Positions 1 through 8,031 of a stretch of 64,000 bases of DNA are shown in pieces (positions within the stretch are counted from its first letter, which is position 1; each line of letters starts with the position of its first letter). The stretch comes from Paenarthrobacter nitroguajacolicus (GTDB lineage Bacteria > Actinomycetota > Actinomycetes > Actinomycetales > Micrococcaceae): contig NZ_JAQPPK010000007.1 of NCBI RefSeq assembly GCF_029952445.1, forward strand, positions 62,001-126,000. Direction: 5' to 3'. The notes beneath the pieces are model-generated. The model was given only the letters and a program-made list of their open reading frames with translations. It made no database searches and was not told the origin of the DNA. The position numbers and the translations under genes are program-made.

Positions 1-690
1 CCAGGGAGACCAGTAGCTCTGCAGGGTGAACACGACCCCAGAGGGGAATTCGAGCATGGAGACCACGTGTTCCGGTACCGGAGACCCGTAGAGGCTGCTG
101 CTGGCGCTGGCGGCCAGGACATCCGGATCACCCTCGAACCACGACGAGACCAGTTCGATCGCATGAATGCCATTGACTACCGCGACGCCGCCCTCTTTCG
201 GGTCAGCACGCCATGAGTCGACGTTCTGCTTATGGGCAACCGATCGAACAGTCACGGCAATCACTCTGTTCTCCCTCACCCACTGTGAGAGAAGCTGGAC
301 GGCGGGATGCTGGTGGAGTGTGTATCCGACCATGAGTCGTTCGTTCACTCCTGAAGCGGCAGCCATAATGGCAGCACCATCGGCATCAGCCGCCACAGGC
401 TTTTCCGTCAGCACTCTGAATCCTCTGTTCAGGAGATCCGCACAGATATCCGGTTGCAGTGTGGTGGGTAACGCCACAACGACCAAGTCCAGGTGATCGG
501 AATGAAGTTCCTGGACGCTGGGCACCACCTGTGCTCCCAGCTCCTGGGCCAACTGAACGGCCCGCTCGTCTTTCTCCACAAGGTGGGTGACACTGGCACC
601 CAGCTTTGCGAACGCTCGGGCATGCCGGGATCCGGCCCAGCCGGCCGCACCCACCACAGCGACGCGCGGGGGCTGTGCCGCCGTCGTCAT
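1..690 (-). CDS. Gfo/Idh/MocA family oxidoreductase (3' end beyond the window)
   Basis: The 230 visible codons encode an NAD(P)-dependent sugar or inositol dehydrogenase-like protein. The N-terminal Rossmann fold carries VVGAAGWAGS (residues 12-21) and the family EKP motif at residues 96-98, whose lysine normally aids hydride transfer. Residues 120-230 begin the alpha/beta substrate domain. The ATG at 688-690 overlaps the stop of a 16-codon ORF (ATGA) and has no good ribosome site of its own, so translation is probably coupled. It is the last visible gene of a minus-strand operon with two other dehydrogenases of the same family. The substrate is unknown, and the C-terminus lies to the left of the window. 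Confidence 0.88.
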   Translation of the reverse strand, partial: MTTAAQPPRVAVVGAAGWAGSRHARAFAKLGASVTHLVEKDERAVQLAQELGAQVVPSVQELHSDHLDLVVVALPTTLQPDICADLLNRGFRVLTEKPVAADADGAAIMAAASGVNERLMVGYTLHQHPAVQLLSQWVRENRVIAVTVRSVAHKQNVDSWRADPKEGGVAVVNGIHAIELVSSWFEGDPDVLAASASSSLYGSPVPEHVVSMLEFPSGVVFTLQSYWSPW

Positions 691-737
691 GATGCCGGCC
701 CCGCGAGAATCAGGCCGAAGATGAAAGCGGTGCCCAT
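687..737 (-). CDS. 16-residue hydrophobic small ORF, coupled to the next gene
   Basis: The ORF reads MGTAFIFGLILAGPAS. It is preceded by AAAGGAG seven bases before the ATG, one of the best ribosome sites in this operon. Its TGA overlaps the ATG of the downstream dehydrogenase (ATGA). It could be a leader whose translation opens the next start site, or a tiny membrane peptide. I recognise no family. The ribosome site and overlap are seen directly; that a peptide is made is inference. Confidence 0.5.
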   Translation of the reverse strand: MGTAFIFGLILAGPAS

Positions 738-830
738 GAAATCTCTCCTTTGAGTTAGTTCAGAAAATCAATAAGACGTGTTGCTTGGAACGGCGGCGCC
801 AAACTGTGGTGCATTTTTAAAAATGGGATG

Positions 831-2117
831 TCATGGAACCTGTATTTTCGGTGCCCGCTTCGGAACCGGCCTTTGATCTTCAAGCATGCGTGGCTTGTTG
901 ACCATGATCGCCCCCGCCACCAGCGCCACGAGCCAGGCACCGAGCATGCCGAACGAGGGCAGCCAACCGTCCCCAGGCGTGTGCAGGAGCGCGAATAGGA
1001 ACGGGCCGATGCTTGCGAGGGCGTAGCCGGTTCCTTGGGCAAACGCGGAAAGACTCCCTGAGCCGGACTGCGTTCGGGTTCGCTTATTGATCATGGTGAA
1101 CGCGAAGGAATAGGCACCTTGCCCCAGCCCGGCAATGACGACCCATATCCCGGCCGAAGCTGGTGGCGCGAAGATGATGCCTCCGTAACCGATGGCGAAG
1201 GCGGCGACAAACAGGACGGCCACAGGTAGCGGGCGGGACATTCTTACAACAACCATGGGCACCATCAGAGCGACCGGCAAAGCAAGGATTGAATAGAGGG
1301 CCAACATGGATCCAGCAGTTTCCTGGCTCATTCCTCTGTCGAGCAGGACAACCGGGAGCCAAGTGAGCGCGGCAAAAGTATTGCTTGAACAACCCGCAAA
1401 CACCAAGGCAGTGCCCCAGCCAATTGACGATCTCCAAGGTTTGACCCCGTCCGCAGAAGGCAAACTCCTACCGTCTGCTGCTGGAGTCCCGGACGGGGCA
1501 AGGGTCCGTCCGGCCACGAGAAGAGTCAGCCAAGGCAGCGCGGCAACCGCGCTGAGGGCCGCCCAAATACCAATGGAGAACCGCCAGCCATAAAGAGTGC
1601 CCAAGGGAATAGCGAATTGGGCGGCCACAGCCGTGCTGACACCCAAGAGAGTGACGTGGAGCGCTGCGAGAATCCCGATTCTGTCGGGAAAATACTTCAT
1701 CAGGAGAGGCGGTACTACCACATTGACCAGACCAATCCCGAGCATGGCAACACAGGTGAACGCCAAGAATGCCTGGACGTTCCATCCCCCTGCGCGCCCG
1801 AGCTGACCCAACGTTGTCAGCAGGATCGCAACCAGCAACAAGTATTCGAGCCGGACACGCCGCACGAGCGGTAGCGCAAGGAAGCCCATCACTGCGAAGC
1901 TGGCGGTCGGCAGCATCCCCAGGATTCCCGTGGTCAAGGCGTCAAAGGGAAGGTCTGCGCCTATTTGACCCAGGAGCGGGGACGCCGCGGAGACCGCTTC
2001 CCGCGCGCTGAAGGCAACCAGCAGAATACCTGCAAGCGCGGTGAACCGTCCACGAAGTGGCCGCTTCCCCGCTACTCTGGCATTGGGTGCATCCTTACGC
2101 GAACGAAGGAGAGCGAT
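831..2117 (-). CDS. MFS transporter, CynX/NimT-like, probable ATC start
   Basis: This 428-residue protein looks like a 12-helix major facilitator of the cyanate permease-like (CynX/NimT/YycB) group. The N-terminal segment with VAFSAREAVSAASPLLGQIG resembles helix 1 of that group. ATG/GTG/TTG starts give only a protein truncated at a TTG (position 1937) that lacks helix 1. The frame stays open 60 codons upstream to an ATC placed seven bases after a perfect AGGAGG, with an in-frame TAA just before it. I therefore start at 2117. It lies 28 bp after a dehydrogenase in the same operon and probably imports the pathway substrate. A sequencing error turning ATG into ATC cannot be excluded. Confidence 0.82.
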   Translation of the reverse strand: MALLRSRKDAPNARVAGKRPLRGRFTALAGILLVAFSAREAVSAASPLLGQIGADLPFDALTTGILGMLPTASFAVMGFLALPLVRRVRLEYLLLVAILLTTLGQLGRAGGWNVQAFLAFTCVAMLGIGLVNVVVPPLLMKYFPDRIGILAALHVTLLGVSTAVAAQFAIPLGTLYGWRFSIGIWAALSAVAALPWLTLLVAGRTLAPSGTPAADGRSLPSADGVKPWRSSIGWGTALVFAGCSSNTFAALTWLPVVLLDRGMSQETAGSMLALYSILALPVALMVPMVVVRMSRPLPVAVLFVAAFAIGYGGIIFAPPASAGIWVVIAGLGQGAYSFAFTMINKRTRTQSGSGSLSAFAQGTGYALASIGPFLFALLHTPGDGWLPSFGMLGAWLVALVAGAIMVNKPRMLEDQRPVPKRAPKIQVP

Positions 2118-2145
2118 GGTGACACCTCCTTACGTCCGTGGGGAT

Positions 2146-3138
2146 TCAGCTTGCGTTGACTGCGTGGCTGGCCCATTCGCGCCCGGTTTGCTCCTCTGTG
2201 GGCAGGCCGGCTGCGGCGAGGATCTGGTCCAGCAGGCGTTGGGTGCGGACAGCTTCGCGGCCTGAAGTCAGCGGCTGGGCCCTGTCGGCCACCCGGTCCA
2301 GGAAGTGGTGAACGGCGGTCGAGAATCCGAGGGTGTCTGTCGCAGTAGCCCAGCCATACGCTTCGGCGCTCAGTTCCCGTGAAGTGGTAACGCCGTTGAT
2401 GGTTGTGGAAACCGTTTCGGGTGCCCTGACTTCGACCGTTTTCCCGTCACCGTAGGCGTCCAGTTTCTCGTTCCATGCACCCGCTGTGCGGGCTGCCATC
2501 AGGACGCCGGTGTTACCGGTACTGAAGCGGATGGTCGCTGCGAGTCCGTCTTCTTCCCATGGATCCTCACCAGCGGCGTGGGCGGCCACGTGTACGGGTT
2601 CTCCCCCGCAATACCAACGCAGGAGATCAACCATATGGATGGCGTTCTCGAACGTTGCACGGTATTCGGATCCAGGACGGTTCTTCTGGGCAACGCAGAA
2701 AGTGGCGCCTTTGTCCCCAAAGGCTTCCCTGCCGGCCGTGTAGACGGGCGCGTAGCGGCGGTTGAAGTCAACCATCAGGATCCGTCCTCGCTCATCGGCG
2801 AGGTCTGCCAGATGTTCTGCCTCCTGAGTCGCCGGGGCAAGCGGCTTCTCGCAGAACACGTCCACGTCGCGTTTGAGGCAAAGCTCGACGGCGTGCGCGT
2901 GCTCGGAACGCGGGGTCAGTACGAAGACTGCATCCAGTTCCTGCGCGGCCAGCATCTCCTCCACTGTCTTGTACGCCGCGTTGAAACCCCAGCGCCGGAC
3001 CAGGCTGCTCGGATCTTCGCGCCGGGACACCAAGGCGGCCAATTCGACGTCGTCCCGCTGTACGAGCGTGGGCAGCTGCGCGATGGTGGCGATGTTGCCG
3101 GCGCCGATAACTCCGACGCGGAGGCGGTTGGTGTTCAT
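2146..3138 (-). CDS. Gfo/Idh/MocA family oxidoreductase
   Basis: This 330-residue dehydrogenase has a Rossmann motif (VGVIGAGNIA, residues 8-17), the EKP motif at 97-99, and a conserved His in the NAIHMVDLLRW helix around residue 168, as in inositol and sugar dehydrogenases. Length is normal for the family. It overlaps the upstream isomerase gene by 4 nt (ATGA) and is followed by the MFS transporter. In this operon it probably oxidises or reduces a sugar or keto-sugar with NAD(P). The exact substrate cannot be read from the sequence. Confidence 0.9.
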   Translation of the reverse strand: MNTNRLRVGVIGAGNIATIAQLPTLVQRDDVELAALVSRREDPSSLVRRWGFNAAYKTVEEMLAAQELDAVFVLTPRSEHAHAVELCLKRDVDVFCEKPLAPATQEAEHLADLADERGRILMVDFNRRYAPVYTAGREAFGDKGATFCVAQKNRPGSEYRATFENAIHMVDLLRWYCGGEPVHVAAHAAGEDPWEEDGLAATIRFSTGNTGVLMAARTAGAWNEKLDAYGDGKTVEVRAPETVSTTINGVTTSRELSAEAYGWATATDTLGFSTAVHHFLDRVADRAQPLTSGREAVRTQRLLDQILAAAGLPTEEQTGREWASHAVNAS

Positions 3139-4037
3139 CGGGCGTTCCTTACTTTGGCCAAATCAGTGAGCATTGAGCGCAGAACGGAGGCGGATTCCTT
3201 GAATCCGTCCTCGGGCGCGGGGAGGTCTTGCGGGTGCCAACGGTATTCAAGCTCGATGCTCAACACGTCGTCATAGCCGTTCTGCAGCAACGCACCGAGG
3301 ATCTCTGCCCATGGAACAACACCGCTTCCGACGACGCGTGAACGGACCGCGCGTTCGGAGGCGTTGACCCGGGCGGTTTCCGTAGCGCGGAAGGCGGCGT
3401 TGGGATTTGTGAAGACAAGGTCTTTCACATGGACGTGGCCGATCAGGTCACCCTGGACAGCGAAGGCTTCCTCGTAGTTTTCGTCGTGTGTGAAGGTCAA
3501 GTTGGCCTGGTCATAGAGCACGCGGACGGACGGCTGGGCAATTTCCCGGACCAAGGCCGCGGTTTCAGCCGCGGTCTGTGTCATGGTGCCAAAGTGGTTC
3601 TCCACGCAAAGCCGAACGCCAGCCTGCTGGGCTTCGGGTGCCAGGGTCTCCAGCGCCTTGCGCAGCTGCCCCCACCGTGCCCCGTGGTCGGTGTCTCCAG
3701 GGTGCCAGGAACCGGCGTAGACACGGACCCGGTCTGCGCCGAGAAGGTGGGCGGTCTCTATTGCTCCGCGGAATTCGTCGATGGCTTTGTGCCATTCAGT
3801 GTCATCCAGTGAATTGATCGCGGTGGTGTAGGGCGTCAGTCCCACGATGGGTATGTCTTCGCCTTCGGCCGCTTTGAGTGCTTCCATCGCGGAGTGCCGG
3901 TCCCCTAATGGCAAGCCGGACTTGTACTCGTCCTGGTAGATGACTTCGGCAGCATCGAGCCCTGCGGCACGGAAGAGACTAAGTGCTTGAGGAACCGTGT
4001 GGTTCGGGGTGCCTAATGTGTGACCCGCCAGGCGCAT
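3135..4037 (-). CDS. Sugar phosphate isomerase/epimerase (xylose-isomerase-like TIM barrel)
   Basis: The 300-residue AP2Ec-type TIM barrel shows the usual metal ligands on barrel strands: Glu in CVENHFG, Asp in LYDQAN, His in GHVHVKD and Glu in SIELEYRW. Relatives include IolE/IolH dehydratases, 3-keto-glycoside eliminases and the catalytic domain of 3-dehydroshikimate dehydratases. The start has AAAGGA upstream. It overlaps the VOC gene by 59 nt and the following dehydrogenase by 4 nt, so the three are tightly coupled. The reaction is probably isomerisation, epimerisation or dehydration of a keto-sugar (inference). Confidence 0.88.
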   Translation of the reverse strand: MRLAGHTLGTPNHTVPQALSLFRAAGLDAAEVIYQDEYKSGLPLGDRHSAMEALKAAEGEDIPIVGLTPYTTAINSLDDTEWHKAIDEFRGAIETAHLLGADRVRVYAGSWHPGDTDHGARWGQLRKALETLAPEAQQAGVRLCVENHFGTMTQTAAETAALVREIAQPSVRVLYDQANLTFTHDENYEEAFAVQGDLIGHVHVKDLVFTNPNAAFRATETARVNASERAVRSRVVGSGVVPWAEILGALLQNGYDDVLSIELEYRWHPQDLPAPEDGFKESASVLRSMLTDLAKVRNAR

Positions 4038-4608
4038 TGTTCATTGTCCTTTCAGAAGTGTTGGGAACCGCTGTCCAGTCCGGAGGACCGACCAGTCGCG
4101 GTGGGGCTGCGACGCGTGATCGATCCACGAGTTCCATGAGCAGCCCCCATGGGGTGATGAAGTAGGTCCAGCGGTTGCCGGCTACGCGCGGGCTGTCCCC
4201 GGCGACTTCCTTGCGCTCACCGAGCACCCGTACTCCAGGTGTTTCCCGGAGCAGGGCGATGGCTTCGTCGACGTCGTCCACGACGAAGCACAAGTGGTGC
4301 CCGCCGGCGTCGCAGTGGCGCGGTGGCGTTTCGCGCCGCTCAGCGCTGCTCCACTCAAAAAGCTCGATATTGAGGTTCGGCGGCAAGCGCAGCATGGCGA
4401 GCGTAAGCTTTGCATCTGCCGGCACTTCGAAGTTTGTGGGCATGAATTCTTCGTCGGGACCGCGTTCGGAGCGATACAGCTCCTCGGCGCCGAGGACTTC
4501 GACGAAGAAGCGAATGCCTTCTTCAAGGTTCGGGACTGTCAGGCCGACGTGGTCCGTGTGCTGGAGCCCTGGCAGGCGCCGCAGCGTCCCCTCCTGTGGC
4601 CCGCTCAC
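3979..4608 (-). CDS. VOC superfamily (glyoxalase/dioxygenase fold) protein
   Basis: The 209-residue protein has two beta-alpha-beta-beta-beta modules (about residues 15-80 and 100-165). Candidate metal ligands are His in HTDHVGLTV, His in GGHHLCFVV and Glu in LLMELVD. The last 40 residues are low-complexity and extend 59 nt into the isomerase gene in another frame. The start overlaps the stop of the lacI-type gene by 4 nt. VOC partners occur fused to TIM-barrel 3-dehydroshikimate dehydratases in some bacteria; here the two folds are separate, overlapping genes. Function is unassigned: epimerase, lyase and ring-opening roles are all possible. Confidence 0.8.
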   Translation of the reverse strand: MSGPQEGTLRRLPGLQHTDHVGLTVPNLEEGIRFFVEVLGAEELYRSERGPDEEFMPTNFEVPADAKLTLAMLRLPPNLNIELFEWSSAERRETPPRHCDAGGHHLCFVVDDVDEAIALLRETPGVRVLGERKEVAGDSPRVAGNRWTYFITPWGLLMELVDRSRVAAPPRLVGPPDWTAVPNTSERTMNNAPGGSHIRHPEPHGSSST

Positions 4609-5600
4609 CGACGTGGTCCCGAGGTAGAGCGGCGGACCAGAAGCTCAGGTTCGAGGACTATGTGATCCACGGAACCGTCAACGTTTTGCTTCTCGGCCAG
4701 TTCGATGGCGATGTGCCCCATGTCAGCGATAGGCTGCCGGATTGTTGTTAAGGCCGGGTTGAACCGGGCACCGAGAGCCAAACCATCGAAGCCGATAACC
4801 GAGACATCCTCCGGTACCCGCACGCCGCTGCTGCCCAGTGCCGAGATCACGGCAAAAGCCACCATGTCGTTGGCCGCGATGATGGCCGTGGGCGGGTTAT
4901 CCATTTCCAGGAAGTGCTCTGCACCGCGTGTGCCCGCATCGAGATCAGATCCGCTGTCCAGCACTATAGGTGTGCTGCCGCTCTGGGCCGTGAGCTCAAG
5001 ATAGGCGTCCATCCGGTCCTGGGCGGTGTGCGTGCCCGCGATGCCGGATACGTAACCGATCCGGGTGTGCCCGAGCCCGTGCAGGTGGTCCAGTGCGAGC
5101 ATGATCCCTTGACGGCTGTCGACTGTCACGGTTGGTACGGAGGAATCCCCTTCCACACGGTCGATCACCACCACCTTGTGGCCGAAGGCAAAGCGTTTCA
5201 GGGCCTCGGTATCCACCTTTGTGGAAGGCGCCACAATACCGAAGGGGGCGTACATCGCCTGCATGGCCGTGAAATAGCCATCAGTCTTGGCCGGATCACC
5301 GTTGGTGACGCAGAGCATCAGCTGGTAACCGCGCTCGTCGGCTGCCTGCGTCATCGTCTTGGCAAGTTCTGCGAAGAACGGGTTCGTAATGTCCGGGACG
5401 ATCAGCGGAATGATGGTGCTGGTCTTTCGCCGAAGCGCCTGGGCGAGCGGGCTCATCGTATAGCCGAGTCCCTCGGCAACGCGGAGGATGTGCTCGCGCG
5501 TTTCACTCTTCACTGCCTCCGGGCGAGAGAACGCCCGGGAGACAGTTGACCGATGGACACCAGCCGCCTTTGCGACGACGTCGATACTCAAGTCAGGCAT
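4605..5600 (-). CDS. LacI family transcriptional regulator of the island
   Basis: The 331-residue protein has an N-terminal helix-turn-helix and hinge (DVVAKAAGVHRSTVSRAFS, residues 6-24) and a periplasmic-binding-like effector domain with DITNPFFAELA and VIGFDGLALG. The chosen ATG at 5598-5600 follows GGAGGAAGAGAAC. An open frame continues upstream but has no family similarity. It overlaps the upstream dehydrogenase by 8 nt and the VOC gene by 4 nt, so it is co-transcribed with its likely targets. It probably binds the double TGCAACCGATCTCA-type boxes at 6597-6624 and 8004-8031 and is released by a pathway intermediate (inference). Confidence 0.92.
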   Translation of the reverse strand: MPDLSIDVVAKAAGVHRSTVSRAFSRPEAVKSETREHILRVAEGLGYTMSPLAQALRRKTSTIIPLIVPDITNPFFAELAKTMTQAADERGYQLMLCVTNGDPAKTDGYFTAMQAMYAPFGIVAPSTKVDTEALKRFAFGHKVVVIDRVEGDSSVPTVTVDSRQGIMLALDHLHGLGHTRIGYVSGIAGTHTAQDRMDAYLELTAQSGSTPIVLDSGSDLDAGTRGAEHFLEMDNPPTAIIAANDMVAFAVISALGSSGVRVPEDVSVIGFDGLALGARFNPALTTIRQPIADMGHIAIELAEKQNVDGSVDHIVLEPELLVRRSTSGPRR

Positions 5601-6579
5601 GTTCTCTTCCTCCGTGCTGGTGGTCATAGGCCCGCCAAATGGGGCGCATGACATCTTCGAGCTGGGCCAGCGTAGGCAGGCCCCGGAATCCATCTTCCAG
5701 CGTCCGGGCGACATTGCGCACAAACGGATCGTAGAGAGGGTCGCTGTCCACGTTGATCTTGTCGACCTCCGTAGTTCCGTCCAGGGCCGTGAAAGTGGCT
5801 GTGCCATCGGAATCGACGGTGGCGAACCCGGACTCGCCCACCGAGGTAAAGCTGCAATACCGCTTCAACGGCGAGCCAGGGAAAGCGTAGCCCACCTCCA
5901 CAATCGCTTCGCGTCCTTCCGGAGTTGTGATGATCAAGCTGGCATGGTCCTCGATGGCTTGGCCGTGAAGAACCGATGAGAGTCGTGAATCCACCTCCGC
6001 TGCGGCCTCCCCGCATCCCCGGAGGAACAGGTCAACAAAATGCGGTCCCAGGTTCGCGAGGCACCCTCCCCCGGCCTTGACGGGGTCGAGCATCCACGGA
6101 TTGGCATTGAAGAGATACCTGGCCGGAGGCCCAGCAATGAAGGATGCTCGCTGGTAAGTGGGCCTACCGGCCTTGGCCAACCAGGCCTCTGTGGGGCCGC
6201 CACGCTGGACCAGGGGCACTGTTGCTGGCACACCCGCTGCTTCGGCGGCTCGCCGCACGGTGGAAAGATCCTCAAGGGACGTGCCCACCGGCTTTTCCAC
6301 CACGAATGGAATACCACGCTCTATCAGGGCCATGCACTTTTCTGCCATCCCCTCGTGAGGACCAAACACATAGGCAAGTCCCACGTCGGGCAAATCCACC
6401 AGTTTCCGCCAGTCGGCTTCAACCGGCGCTCCCCAACCGTCGGCCAGTTCCTGCACCTGCACACGGGAGACATCATCGTCGCCTACTGCGATCATGTCGT
6501 GCTCTTCGGCCATGGCCTGTGCACAGAGCGGAACATGCCAATGGGAAGCGCCAAGAATGATTGTTCGTACATTAGTCAA
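5593..6579 (-). CDS. Gfo/Idh/MocA family oxidoreductase, first gene of the minus operon
   Basis: This roughly 328-residue dehydrogenase has an unusual dinucleotide loop (IILGASHWH), an EKP motif near residue 95 and a conserved His in NLGPHFVDLF. I choose the TTG at 6577-6579 because it lies eight bases after AGGGGG; a TTG six bases upstream is only two bases from that site. The -35/-10 promoter and double operator lie directly upstream. It is the first gene transcribed in the operon running to the left edge. It probably acts on a sugar-like substrate with NAD(P). Confidence 0.86.
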   Translation of the reverse strand: MTNVRTIILGASHWHVPLCAQAMAEEHDMIAVGDDDVSRVQVQELADGWGAPVEADWRKLVDLPDVGLAYVFGPHEGMAEKCMALIERGIPFVVEKPVGTSLEDLSTVRRAAEAAGVPATVPLVQRGGPTEAWLAKAGRPTYQRASFIAGPPARYLFNANPWMLDPVKAGGGCLANLGPHFVDLFLRGCGEAAAEVDSRLSSVLHGQAIEDHASLIITTPEGREAIVEVGYAFPGSPLKRYCSFTSVGESGFATVDSDGTATFTALDGTTEVDKINVDSDPLYDPFVRNVARTLEDGFRGLPTLAQLEDVMRPIWRAYDHQHGGREHA

Positions 6580-6596
6580 CCGCAATACCCCCTTGT

Positions 6597-6656
6597 ATGA
6601 GATCGATTGCTGAGATCGGTTGCAATAACACTATGGATGGTGGGAGAGTTTGTCAA
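6597..6656 (-). promoter_or_regulatory. Promoter and double LacI-type operator of the minus-strand operon
   Basis: On the minus strand, TTGACA (6651-6656) and TAGTGT (6628-6633) are 17 bp apart. Directly after the -10, positions 6624-6597 hold two tandem 14-mers, TGCAACCGATCTCA and AGCAATCGATCTCA, with a 13-bp period. Both fit the general LacI-family operator form TGnAAnCGnTnnCA with a central CG. Binding there would block transcription start. The same 28 bp recurs once, with one change, at 8004-8031 in the opposite orientation. Confidence 0.75.
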
Positions 6657-6719
6657 CGAAACATCCATACAGCCGGGGTTGGCTGGAGAAAAAAGCCACC
6701 CGGCCAGAGAGAGGCCAAC

Positions 6720-7367
6720 ATGATCAAGAAACTCCGCACCCTGCAGACCATCGACGAATCGGGAGCTGTCCTCATCGTGCGACTTGAGAGCGCCGAGGTC
6801 GCCGAGAAGGTCGCTGAAGCTGCCATCGAGGGAGGCTTCCGGGCACTGGAGATCACCCTGTCGATTCCCGGTGCCGTAGAGGTGATCCGGCGTCTGGCAG
6901 CAAAGCATGGGCCCAACGGTGTCGCCGTCGGGGCAGGGACAGTTCTCGACGAGCACTCCGCGTACGAGTGCATTCGCGCAGGCGCCGAGTTCCTGGTCAG
7001 CCCGCAGCTGAACCCCGCGATGATCCGTACAGCAAACCGCTACCAGGTGCCAACCATCAGCGGAGCCTACACACCCACTGAATTCGTGGAATCCGCAGAG
7101 GCGGGCGCCGACATCATCAAGCTCTTCCCCACCGAGGCCGGCGGTGTGACCTATGCGAAGGCAGTACTGGCACCCCTGGCACATCTGCCGATCATGCCTG
7201 CAGGTGGCGTAACACTGGAAAATGTGGGCGAATGGTTCGCCGCCGGAGTGGCCGGCGTGGGCGTGGGCAGCTACGTTACCAAGGCATGGCAGCCTGACGG
7301 TGACTTCACCCGCGTCACGGAAGCAGCCCGAGCCTTCCTCGCCGCAGTAGCAGAGGCCCGCCGATAA
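6720..7367 (+). CDS. eda: KDPG/KDPGal-type 2-keto-3-deoxy-6-phospho-sugar-acid aldolase
   Basis: The 215-residue class I aldolase should split a 2-keto-3-deoxy-6-phosphoaldonate into pyruvate and glyceraldehyde 3-phosphate. The Schiff-base lysine is K134 (DIIKLFPTEAGG) and the catalytic glutamate E44 (ALEITLS). GAGTVL and the phosphate-binding GVGVGS are intact. An arginine sits in the first strand (IVRLES), and the EVTLR arginine of E. coli Eda is a serine here, so the active site looks closer to DgoA (galactonate type). Start ATG has GAGAGG upstream; it overlaps the next gene by 1 nt (TAATG). Confidence 0.88.
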   Translation: MIKKLRTLQTIDESGAVLIVRLESAEVAEKVAEAAIEGGFRALEITLSIPGAVEVIRRLAAKHGPNGVAVGAGTVLDEHSAYECIRAGAEFLVSPQLNPAMIRTANRYQVPTISGAYTPTEFVESAEAGADIIKLFPTEAGGVTYAKAVLAPLAHLPIMPAGGVTLENVGEWFAAGVAGVGVGSYVTKAWQPDGDFTRVTEAARAFLAAVAEARR

Positions 7368-7909
7368 TGACCCCGCAAGTCTTCATCGTCATTGGACCTG
7401 CCGGCTCAGGGAAAACAACCGTTGCCCAACAAACGGCCGAGAAGCACCACGCGGCTTACCTTGACAAGGACCGGGTGAGCGGCCGCTTCGTCGAATTCGC
7501 ACTGACCGCCACTGGGCATGACCCAACTGACCGCGAGTCAAACGATTACTATCGCGCCAATCTACTGCCCCTTGAGTACGAGACCCTCATGGATGTGGCA
7601 GGAGTAAACCTGCGCCTCGGCCGCTCCGTAGTCCTCGACGCCCCCTTCGGCGCCTATTTCGACGATCCGGACTACCTGACCGGAGCGGCAAACGACTTCC
7701 ACTGGCCCTCTCCCGAGATCACCGTGATACGAGTCCGAGTGCCTCAAGACGTCCTGCGTTCACGACTCATCCAGCGCGGCTTGGAGCGCGACAACTGGAA
7801 ACTCGCACACTGGGATGACTACTGGGCCACCTACGGCCGCCTGGAATGCGCCTGGTCCGGCGTGCAGTTTCTGGACTTCAACAACGAGGCACCGCTTTCC
7901 CTCGATTGA
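7367..7909 (+). CDS. Small P-loop kinase (AAA_33/gluconokinase-like)
   Basis: This 180-residue protein has a Walker A motif GPAGSGKTT (residues 9-17), an early DKDR acid pair that may orient substrate, a hydrophobic strand ending in VVLDAPFG, and RLIQRGLERD typical of the lid of gluconate/shikimate-type kinases. It is translationally coupled to the aldolase. Position suggests it phosphorylates a sugar acid, perhaps the 2-keto-3-deoxy acid that feeds the aldolase. It is unrelated to PfkB-type KdgK or to DgoK. Function is inferred from context only. Confidence 0.75.
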   Translation: MTPQVFIVIGPAGSGKTTVAQQTAEKHHAAYLDKDRVSGRFVEFALTATGHDPTDRESNDYYRANLLPLEYETLMDVAGVNLRLGRSVVLDAPFGAYFDDPDYLTGAANDFHWPSPEITVIRVRVPQDVLRSRLIQRGLERDNWKLAHWDDYWATYGRLECAWSGVQFLDFNNEAPLSLD

Positions 7910-7969
7910 TTCAGCTGGGCTACGGGCTACGAGTGGCGTTGACACGATACGAAGCGTCGCCACTGCACA

Positions 7970-8031
7970 TTGACAAAGATCACATTCCATCCGTATCGTT
8001 GAATGCAACCGATCTCAGCAACCGATCTCAT
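7970..8031 (+). promoter_or_regulatory. Promoter and double LacI-type operator of the symporter operon
   Basis: TTGACA (7970-7975) and TATCGT (7994-7999) lie 18 bp apart. Positions 8004-8031 contain two tandem copies of GCAACCGATCTCA, placed on the expected transcription start. The 28-bp block matches the operator at 6597-6624 in inverted orientation except for one base. The remaining leader to 8222 holds no gene that I recognise. Confidence 0.72.
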
